Positions 25,067-31,900 of a stretch of 47,235 bases of DNA are shown here, in pieces. The notes beneath the pieces are model-generated. The model did not search any database and was not told where the DNA came from. It saw only the letters and a list, made by a program, of their open reading frames with translations. Origin of the DNA: Oscillatoriales cyanobacterium (GTDB lineage: Bacteria > Cyanobacteriota > Cyanobacteriia > Cyanobacteriales > Laspinemataceae). The position numbers and the translations under genes are program-made. Each line of letters starts with the position of its first letter. Position 1 is the first letter of the stretch. The DNA lies in contig JAABRM010000054.1 in the NCBI GenBank assembly GCA_011390955.1, positions 1-47,235 on the forward strand, in the 5' to 3' direction.

Positions 25067-25466
25067 TCACAAGAGTATAGTTTGGCGGCATTATGCTTGG
25101 CTAGAGTTAAATGCTTCCCCGGAAAACAGTAATATTTTACATAAATCTATATATTTCTTTTTATAGGCGATCGCCTCTAGTCCATCTGGTGCGATAGCGC
25201 ATCCGCGCCGCTTCGTGATCGCCATCAGTCAACAGCGATCGTCTACACCAGAGAATTTGGATATTTGGGAGCAATTAAAAACTTTATATCAGAAAGGTCA
25301 TATAGAGATTACCATCTCGGTGAGAGAGTCACTCAAATAACCGGGTTATTCGGCGTTGGGTTGTGGTGAGGTGGATTCGTCTTCTAATTGATTTATCAAT
25401 CCCCTCCCACATTTGGGACAGAGGAATCAGTAGTTTCAATTGCTTTCATTTTGGCTAATGATATTA
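25067..25466. pseudogene. Gene-poor gap with small repeat and coding remnant
   Basis: The 400-bp gap holds a 24-nt small repeat (25196-25219) inside a HIP1 site: GCGAT at 25191-25195 and CGC at 25220-25222 rejoin as GCGATCGC. On the plus strand, from about 25215 to the stop at 25340, a short open piece ends in DIWEQLKTLYQKGHIEIT and SVRESLK. It reads like the C-terminal end of a lost protein. It could be the displaced tail of the truncated ATPase or another gene. No start or ribosome binding site is seen. Confidence 0.45.
25196..25219. repeat. 24-nt small repeat inserted in a HIP1 site
   Basis: The insert contains AGCGCATCCGCGCCGCTTCG and is nearly identical (reverse orientation) to the one at 36955-36978. 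Flanks GCGAT and CGC rejoin to a perfect HIP1 octamer. Confidence 0.85.
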
Positions 25467-26004
25467 TTAATTGTCATATTTACTTAAATCTGCTTGCCAG
25501 CTAGTTAAAACTTTAGGGGCAATGTGTTTGCCGCGTTTTCCTATCAATTCATCAGCCATCACCATGACTTCAGCGGCGGTTTTATGTCCAGTTTGTACCA
25601 TCTCGCTTAAGAGCCGCAGTGTCCTAGTATAAGCGATATCATATTCCTGGCAAATCTTGATTACCAAACCATCATCACTGGCACAAAGTAAAAACTGAGT
25701 ACGGGCGTGAAGCGAAGCTATCGCGTCAGCGAATTGCCAGGGTAGAACGATCGCCGATACTCAGCAACGGTTCTCTCAGGCAAAACTCGATAAAACTAGC
25801 AAACATTTCCTCTGTTTCTAGACTCAGAGGTGTCAGGTATTGGTACGCAGTTTGACGAGTATCTATTTCCCAGTTATCCGAGTCGAGCAGTTCTTGGGAA
25901 ATATACAGATGACTATAGTGTTTTTCTAGCCATTCCCACTCGTTAAGCCAGCGAAAATCAATTAAAGCCGTTGCATCTAAAATCGTTCCTCTATGCGACA
26001 ACAT
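25467..26004 (-). pseudogene. PIN-type toxin gene broken by a 25-nt repeat
   Basis: Two frames make up one gene. The N-terminal piece (from ATG 26004) reads LSHRGTILDATALIDF with a PIN-like first Asp, continues to GDRSTLAIR and stops. The C-terminal piece continues in another frame as TQFLLCASDDGLVIKICQEY ... LTSWQADLSKYDN. Between them 25 nt (25708-25732) interrupt a near-HIP1 octamer (GCAAT^CGC). Removing them gives STLAIARTQFLLCASDD in one frame. The intact protein would be about 170 residues. It probably was the toxin-like third gene of the XRE-ImmA module upstream, and overlaps the 47-residue frame by 14 bp. The break should abolish the product unless a short N-terminal PIN fragment is functional. 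Confidence 0.85.
25708..25732. repeat. 25-nt small repeat inserted in a HIP1-like site (PIN gene)
   Basis: Plus-strand sequence TGAAGCGAAGCTATCGCGTC followed by AGCGA, flanked by GCG and ATTGC. The identical 25-mer is at 28241-28265. It introduces a TGA stop and a frameshift in the toxin-like gene. Confidence 0.92.
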
Positions 26005-26134
26005 AAACTTCGTTTTCCCGACGATGCCCCCGCAATTCTTCAACAGTCAGATTCAGTATTTCTGCTGCTTTCAGTTCACAAATTTTGTCCAAATTCAGCG
26101 CTTGCCAAATCAGATATATATACCTACCGTTCAT
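25991..26134 (-). CDS. Small coupled ORF (47 aa) between ImmA-type and PIN genes
   Basis: A 47-residue frame from ATG 26134 that overlaps the end of the XRE-ImmA gene by 11 bp and the start of the PIN gene by 14 bp. The peptide starts MNGRYIYLIWQALNLDKI and contains a helical, amphipathic segment (ELKAAEILNLTVEELRG). No family is recognised. The two overlaps form a tight translational relay, which is good evidence that it is translated. It could be a linker subunit or antitoxin for the PIN protein. Confidence 0.65.
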   Translation of the reverse strand: MNGRYIYLIWQALNLDKICELKAAEILNLTVEELRGHRRENEVYVVA

Positions 26135-27095
26135 TCTCAGGAAAGTCTTCTGTCTCTAAAGTAGGTGGTAACTCTACAGATTTTTTAAGAGAAGCACCAT
26201 ATTTACTTTTGTAAATTTTGCATATTTTAGCTTTTTCTTGGCCAAAGTCAATTTCTCCCATTTCGGCTAAACGGCTGAGAATCGCTAGATACCTGACCCG
26301 AAAATGGCGCTTGAGTTTCACAATATCTTTGGTCAGCTTGTACATCCGCTCAAACTCATCTTGAGGAATAAGTAAATAACCAGCAAAGTAATCTGCTACC
26401 TTTTCCCGCGCTTTTTCTTCTTCTTTGGTTCCCTCAGCTACTAAAGTGTCTTGGTATTCGCCTCGATGAAATATCAGGTGTCCAATCTCGTGAGCTAAAG
26501 TAAACAATTGGCGTTCAATTGTGATATTGTGAGTATTAATCAGGACAAAAGCCCCGTGGTCAATACTGCAAGCACTCATCCCAAAAAATTTGTCAATGGC
26601 AATGGGTTGGCGAATGACTTTTAAGCCAATTTCCTCTACGGCGGCAAATAAGTTCAATATGGGTGCATCCCCTAATCCCAGACGGTGGCGAAATTGGGTA
26701 GCAATGGTTTGGATTCGTTTTTGATTACCTTCTAGTTGATGACAAGGGGTATTCTCTGGAGAATAGGGAGGCAAACCAACAGCTTGCTCTAGGGCGGTGT
26801 AATCTTCTAATAACCGCAGCACTTGGGCAGCAAACTGGGGTTTGCAGTCAAACCCTGCATGGGTCCGGAAGCGAAAATTGAGCAGCCATTCGCTGGGTTG
26901 TCGTAACAAGTCATCGATCGTCACGCCCAAAGCACGAGCCAACGCCGACAGGCTTTTACTGTCGGGTAGAGTTTTGGCGTTTTCATAGTTATTTATACTC
27001 TGGCGGCTGATGCCTACCATTTCGGCTAACTGCTCTTGGGAGAGCCGCAAGCCTTTGCGATAGCGGGTTAGGTTCCCAGCAACAATCTCTTTCAT
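26124..27095 (-). CDS. XRE-ImmA/IrrE regulator-protease
   Basis: A 323-residue two-domain protein. Residues 1-65 form an XRE helix-turn-helix (LSQEQLAEMVGISRQSINNYENAK). Residues about 150-290 form an ImmA/IrrE (COG2856) metallopeptidase-like domain with the zinc motif LAHEIGHLIFHRGE (HEXXH) and a downstream EEKAREKVADYFAGYLLIP stretch. Such proteins cut repressors or act as antitoxins and regulators in toxin-antitoxin and mobile-element modules. It is the first gene of a three-gene overlapping unit whose last gene is a disrupted PIN protein. Confidence 0.9.
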   Translation of the reverse strand: MKEIVAGNLTRYRKGLRLSQEQLAEMVGISRQSINNYENAKTLPDSKSLSALARALGVTIDDLLRQPSEWLLNFRFRTHAGFDCKPQFAAQVLRLLEDYTALEQAVGLPPYSPENTPCHQLEGNQKRIQTIATQFRHRLGLGDAPILNLFAAVEEIGLKVIRQPIAIDKFFGMSACSIDHGAFVLINTHNITIERQLFTLAHEIGHLIFHRGEYQDTLVAEGTKEEEKAREKVADYFAGYLLIPQDEFERMYKLTKDIVKLKRHFRVRYLAILSRLAEMGEIDFGQEKAKICKIYKSKYGASLKKSVELPPTLETEDFPENER

Positions 27096-27214
27096 GGTTC
27101 TCTGGATCCCTGGATAGGCTGAATGTCAAAGTTGTGGATTTATTTTTGGCCAAATCTACTACAAAATGTCAAATTTTACATCCAACTAGCGGCAACCTAA
27201 CCACGTTTCGCCCC

Positions 27215-27420
27215 TTACACGCAATCTCCCGATCGCCGCCGTACCATAAACGGATTGACAGACTCCACCAGATACCTAGGGCTGCTGACGATTTCGGTGA
27301 GGGTGGTCAGTGAAAGGCTCCTAGTTAGTCATCTCCCAATCTTCTATCTTTAATCCTGTCACCCGTCCAAACTCTGCGGTATTGTGGGTGACTAGCGTCA
27401 TATCGTTTGCCAGAGCGATT
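27215..27420. repeat. Duplicated segment, copy A (helicase tail plus vapC end)
   Basis: The first ~55 bp reproduce the 3' end of the giant helicase gene (complement of …NPFMV..R.GDCV stop), and the remainder contains a spacer and the 3' end of the VapC-like gene. It is about 95% identical to copy B at 28038-28240. The true helicase end is at 28930-28985. Confidence 0.85.
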
Positions 27421-27728
27421 GCAGCAATTTGTAAGTCATAGGGGCCAATTGGTGTGCCTAATGCTGCTAATTGCGATCGAATTTCTCCTGCTAATTGAGC
27501 AGCTTGTGGAGCGAACGGCAAAATCCTGAATTGACCAAAAAAACGTTCTAACAAAGCTACATTTTCCTCGGTCTTAGCACTGCGATATGCTCCATAGTAA
27601 AGCTCCATCTGTACAACTGTACATAAATAAATATCCTCTGCTTGTTGCTTCGCTAATCGACTCGCTACTGCCGGACTGGTATTATTTAACAGCCGAATGC
27701 AAACATTTGTATCTAGCAAATAACTCAA
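27321..27728 (-). CDS. VapC-like PIN-domain toxin
   Basis: A 135-residue PIN-domain RNase of the VapC type. It has the first acidic site LLDTNVCIRLL, the middle VQMELYYGA (Glu) and the last acidic cluster IGPYDLQIAAIAL with [16 protein letters not shown]. VapC toxins cleave RNA, often tRNA. Its start overlaps the antitoxin stop by 4 bp (ATGA), the classic coupling. It is intact, in contrast to its neighbour at 28144. Confidence 0.9.
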   Translation of the reverse strand: MSYLLDTNVCIRLLNNTSPAVASRLAKQQAEDIYLCTVVQMELYYGAYRSAKTEENVALLERFFGQFRILPFAPQAAQLAGEIRSQLAALGTPIGPYDLQIAAIALANDMTLVTHNTAEFGRVTGLKIEDWEMTN

Positions 27729-27979
27729 AATAAGTTCTCCCGTACTTCGTAGTCTCCCTGATTCTCTCTAACTAGGGGTTCTCCTACCCACCCTCCGATA
27801 ACTTCCTCAAAAAATCCCGGTTGCCATCCTGAAGCTTCTGGAGTTTTGAGTGACTCTCGTTTTGACCAGGGCTGAAAGATAACTATTGCCTCCAAGTCCA
27901 TATCTTTATATGCGGATGGCATCTGTACTTGTAATACGCCATCTAACCCTACACGGGCTTTGAATTTAATGCTCTGCAT
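27725..27979 (-). CDS. Putative antitoxin of the VapC-like toxin
   Basis: An 84-residue protein with an N-terminal beta-rich region (QSIKFKARVGLDGVLQVQMP), as in AbrB-like or DUF-type antitoxins of cyanobacteria. A C-terminal acidic/aromatic tail (GFFEEVIGGWVGEPLV) could block the PIN active site. It is translationally coupled to the toxin gene (4-bp overlap). Assignment is mainly by context. Confidence 0.78.
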   Translation of the reverse strand: MQSIKFKARVGLDGVLQVQMPSAYKDMDLEAIVIFQPWSKRESLKTPEASGWQPGFFEEVIGGWVGEPLVRENQGDYEVRENLF

Positions 27980-28037
27980 AACTTTTTCCTCCTCAGAATG
28001 GAGTTGGGTTTTTTCTTTTAGAGATAACTACTCCAAT

Positions 28038-28240
28038 TTACACACAATCTCCCGATCGCCGCCGTACCATAAACGGATTGACAGACTCCATCAGATACCT
28101 AGGGCTGCTAACGATTTCGGTGAGGGTGGTCAGTTAAAGGCTCCTAGTTAGTCATCTCCCAATCTTCTATCTTTAATCCTGCTACCCGTCCAAACTCTGC
28201 GGTATTGTGGGTGACTAGGGTCAGATCGTTTGCCAGAGCG
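28038..28240. repeat. Duplicated segment, copy B
   Basis: Same composition as copy A: helicase-tail fragment (28038-28092), spacer, and vapC 3' end up to the 25-nt repeat insertion. It is nearly identical to copy A over more than 200 bp. Confidence 0.88.
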
Positions 28241-28576
28241 TGAAGCGAAGCTATCGCGTCAGCGAATCGCGGCAATTTGTAAATCTTTGATCCCAATCAT
28301 CTCACCAGATAATTCTAGTTGAGCCTTTAGTCTGCCAAAAATTAAAGCAGAAACATCATCGAAAGGAAGCGAAACAAACAGAGTGATAAAATCATTCTGC
28401 TTGCGGTAGGTTAGATCGGGATTAAGACTTTTAAAAGCACCGTAAGCCAATTCAGACTTAACAATTGAACAAATAAAAACTTGAGTTAAATCAACGTCTC
28501 TAAATTTCTGCCGAATTGCAGGCGATCGCCCATTTAAATATCTAGCCCAAACATTGGTATCCAGTAAATAACTCAT
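28144..28576 (-). pseudogene. VapC-like toxin gene broken by a 25-nt repeat
   Basis: The gene starts at ATG 28576 (MSYLLDTNVWARYLNGRSP, PIN first Asp) and reads to DLQIAAIR then TGA. The TGA belongs to a 25-nt repeat at 28241-28265. Deleting the repeat rejoins GCGAT to CGC and restores [20 protein letters not shown] and an end nearly identical to that of the 27321 toxin. The final acidic residues of the active site are lost in the disrupted form, so the toxin is probably inactive. Its antitoxin gene (28573-28797) is intact. The N-terminal two thirds are clearly different from the 27321 toxin, while the last 35 codons are almost identical, which indicates recombination. Confidence 0.88.
28241..28265. 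repeat. 25-nt small repeat inserted in a HIP1 site (vapC)
   Basis: Identical to the insert at 25708-25732. Flanks GCG (28238-28240) and ATCGC (28266-28270) rejoin to GCGATCGC. The equivalent site in the intact VapC-like gene reads GCGATTGC with no insert. Confidence 0.93.
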
Positions 28577-28797
28577 GCTACTTTTTGTTGATGGTTTTCT
28601 TCTATTAAAATAGGATCGTCTGCCAAGCAACCATAAAAACTATCGACAATTTCATGTAAATCATTGATATTTTCTGAATTGGCTAGAGTGTAAACTATCG
28701 CTACATCTAATTCTTGATTCGCTAAATTTTGAGGCAATTGTAAAGTTATTTTACCTTCAGCATCAACGCGAGTTTTACACTGAATTAATTGCATCAT
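28573..28797 (-). CDS. Putative antitoxin paired with the broken VapC
   Basis: A 74-residue protein with the beta-rich start MMQLIQCKTRVDAEGKITLQ and a C-terminal acidic tail (DLHEIVDSFYGCLADDPILI). It is analogous in position, start and end to the 27725 antitoxin and overlaps the toxin gene by 4 bp. It may remain as a solitary antitoxin now that its toxin gene is broken. Confidence 0.75.
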   Translation of the reverse strand: MMQLIQCKTRVDAEGKITLQLPQNLANQELDVAIVYTLANSENINDLHEIVDSFYGCLADDPILIEENHQQKVA

Positions 28798-28929
28798 ATA
28801 TTCCTCATTTTGGTGGTAAAAATTACACTTAACATTAAGATTATAATCGTTTTTTCTAATTTCCGCAATTCTCGCCCAAAGAGAGAAGAGAGAAGATACT
28901 CTCTCCTGCGAAAGTTCTCTCCTCTTTCT

Positions 28930-28985
28930 TTACACACAATCTCCCGGTCGCCGCAGTACCATAAACGGATTGACAGAATCCACCT
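28930..28985. repeat. Genuine helicase 3' end, source of copies A and B
   Basis: This is the last ~55 bp of the helicase coding sequence, including its TAA stop. Related copies are at 27215 and 28038, both outside the gene. Confidence 0.85.
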
Positions 28986-31900
28986 GATAATTAGGATACT
29001 GGGTTTGCGCCGCTGTCACCCCTGCGATCCATTCGGGATGCTCATCGTTCCATAGGGGATGGCGCAAAATTCGGATGGTTTTCCGTCCGGAATTAACGTA
29101 GCCGAATAACGTCCCAAATTGTACTGACTGACGATAGCCTAACTGCTGAAGGGTGGCGGGAATTGAACCTTGGACGAGGTTGAGCCAAGGATTCGGGAAA
29201 TTGCCCCAAGGGGAGTTGATATCCACCACGGATGCAGCATCCAATACTAGCCGCGCCATATCTAACGCCAGTCGCCAGTCTAGCAATCCATGATAAGCCA
29301 AGTTTTGATAGTCCCGCAAACAGAGATTGCAGGAAGTGTCGCATTGGTTGCTATGTGTGTCAGGGTTGAGCCAACGATCAGCGATACTGTTGGTCGTTTG
29401 TGGGCTCCGGTTGGTCGCTGCTTGCGCCATGAGTTGCTCAAACTCCTGGGGTTGAGCCAGGAAGCGACAATATCCCGCCCCATTCTCCAGTTGGTCGCTT
29501 AAGAAAGCCTGACCAATGACCCGTCCATTCTGCTCTAGAGAACGGAAACCTGCCTGCAACTCCTGTGCATCTACATCCAGGTGGGAGGCTGCGGCTATCC
29601 GCAACCAAAAGGCGAAAGAATACCAGGCGGATCGACCGACAACTGTTCTGGGGTCAGCAAATACGCCGTGGGGCCATTGCTGAATATTAATTAATAGGAT
29701 ATCGGTGTTGCGGCGAGAGAGTAGGGCGACTCGATAGGCAGGGCCGGTGGTTCCCACTTGGCTACTGGAGTCAGGAGATACGGCATAGGCTCCCGGTCGA
29801 GAAGTACCAAAAACTGTGGCCTGTTGAAAGTCAAATCCGCCTTCGCCTCCCTTGTCGTTAACAGAGATTATATTGTCGTTGAAGGCGCAAACAGAAGCAT
29901 TAAGAATAGATGCAGGTGAAGCAACGTTAGCATCAATACTCAGAGAGGGTCGCGTAGAACGGGGTTGCCATTCAAATTGACCGTCATAGTCTTCTGGCTG
30001 CAAGTTGGTAAAGAATCCTTTGGGTTCTCTGGCATCTACGGTACGCAGTTCGTTAGCCCCGCAAACTGGACATTGAATCGTTGGCGGTCTCTGCCCTCCC
30101 GGTAAGGGTTGATTTAAGACGGTGTGGGGGTAAACGACGGCTTGACAGTTGGCACAGAGTCCGAGAGATTGGTTGCCTTCGGTGAGTGCGGGGACTAATC
30201 CTGGGGATGAGGCAATGGTGTTGCCTTGGGGAAATAATTCAACGACACCACAGGCGGTGTGAACGGCTTTATCTTTGACGGTTTCTGAACCGGGGGCAAA
30301 TTGAGAAATTGCTACATCTAAGTCGCGATCGACCACCCCGGTTTCGGGGGGCCATGTACCGGGTGACGGCCAACGGGTATGAAGCAGGCGCACCCGCGTG
30401 GGGAAACCAAACATGGGCAGTAAGCCTGCGTTGGCTAGACGTTCGCTTAAGGCATTTTGGGTGTAAGTGGGGTCATTGACAATTTCTTGAATGCGAGGGA
30501 TTAAGTCATTACGGAGAAAGTCCAATGTTTGGGTATTGCTGGCATTAAATGAGGTTTGGACGCGCAAGGTATCTAATACCGATAAAATGGCGGGTTCGTT
30601 AGCTCGGTCATTGAGCCAAGCCGCGATTTCCGGTGCGTAATGAGTCCAATCCTGAACCGAGCCAAATTCACCATGTACGTTATCAGTGCCATTAGATGTT
30701 AAGGCAACCCCAGACGCTTGTAAACTCAACCGGGCAATGGGGAAGGCTTGGCGCAAGACTTCTTTAATGAGGACGCGCTGGAAGATTTCTTGACTTCTCA
30801 TGTCAACATAAGGCGCTGGCGGTGGGTCGCCAGTGATGCTTTCAGCCCGTTGGAAGTAGAAGTCATCGTGACTTCTGCCGCGACAGAAGGTGACGGCGAG
30901 GGAGACGCCAGCAGAACGTCTGCCTGCACGTCCGACTCGTTGTTGATAGTTGAAGCGGCGAGGGGGCATATTTGCCATCATTACGGCAAGTAAGGCTCCG
31001 ATATCAACCCCTGCTTCCATTGTGGTGGTGACGCTGAGGAGGTCAATGCCTTGAACGCGGCCAATTTCATTGTTGATGAAGATGTCTTGGAACCACCGTT
31101 GCCGTTTGGCGCGATCGCCCTTATCGGTTTGTCCGGTTAATTCGGCGGCATTCATGCGGAAAGGACCGCCCGCTTGTTCGGAAAGATAGGTGTAGTAGTC
31201 AAAATCCGTGGTAGTTTGTCCCGGTTGGAGATAAATGGTAGGCGTGTTGGATTTGTCAAAGCGGCGATCGCTGTTACATTCGGGACAAACTCCCCCTGCT
31301 GGTTGCAGAAAGAAGGCATTACATTGGGGACAGCGATATCCCGGACGGGAACCATCGGGATTTTGAGGTGGTGGCAGAACGAGATATAGGCGATCGGGAT
31401 TGAGTGCCAGTCCTCTCGCACTGGATATACCAACCTGGGATTGGATTAACTGCTGCTGTACATCGGCAGGAGACAAGCCGGTTCTCTTAACATAGCGTTG
31501 GGCTAAATTTGATAAGTTTGAGTCATCACCAAGGTAGAAATACTCGAAATAGCGATGCCATTTCCGAATTCCTAATTGTCGGATCACTGCTTCTGTTGCT
31601 TCTATCAACCTTGCTGATGGATTTCCTTGAGGCTGATAGCTCGCCCACCCTATTCCCAAGCCTTCCATAGTTCTAGCAATGTGTTGGAATAGAGCATACA
31701 TCAATTCCTCAACCAGCCTTGCTTCGAGTTTATCTGCATGATTTGATTGTTCTGAAGAGGCAGGAATCACCCGTGCTACCGGATTGGCATTCCAGTTGTA
31801 ACAATCAAACCAAGGTCGCCATTCTTTGCCGCTTTCCTGTCCTACTGGATAATTCAGGGAACGGAATCTTGAACCCCCTGGACAAATACCAGATGCGAGT

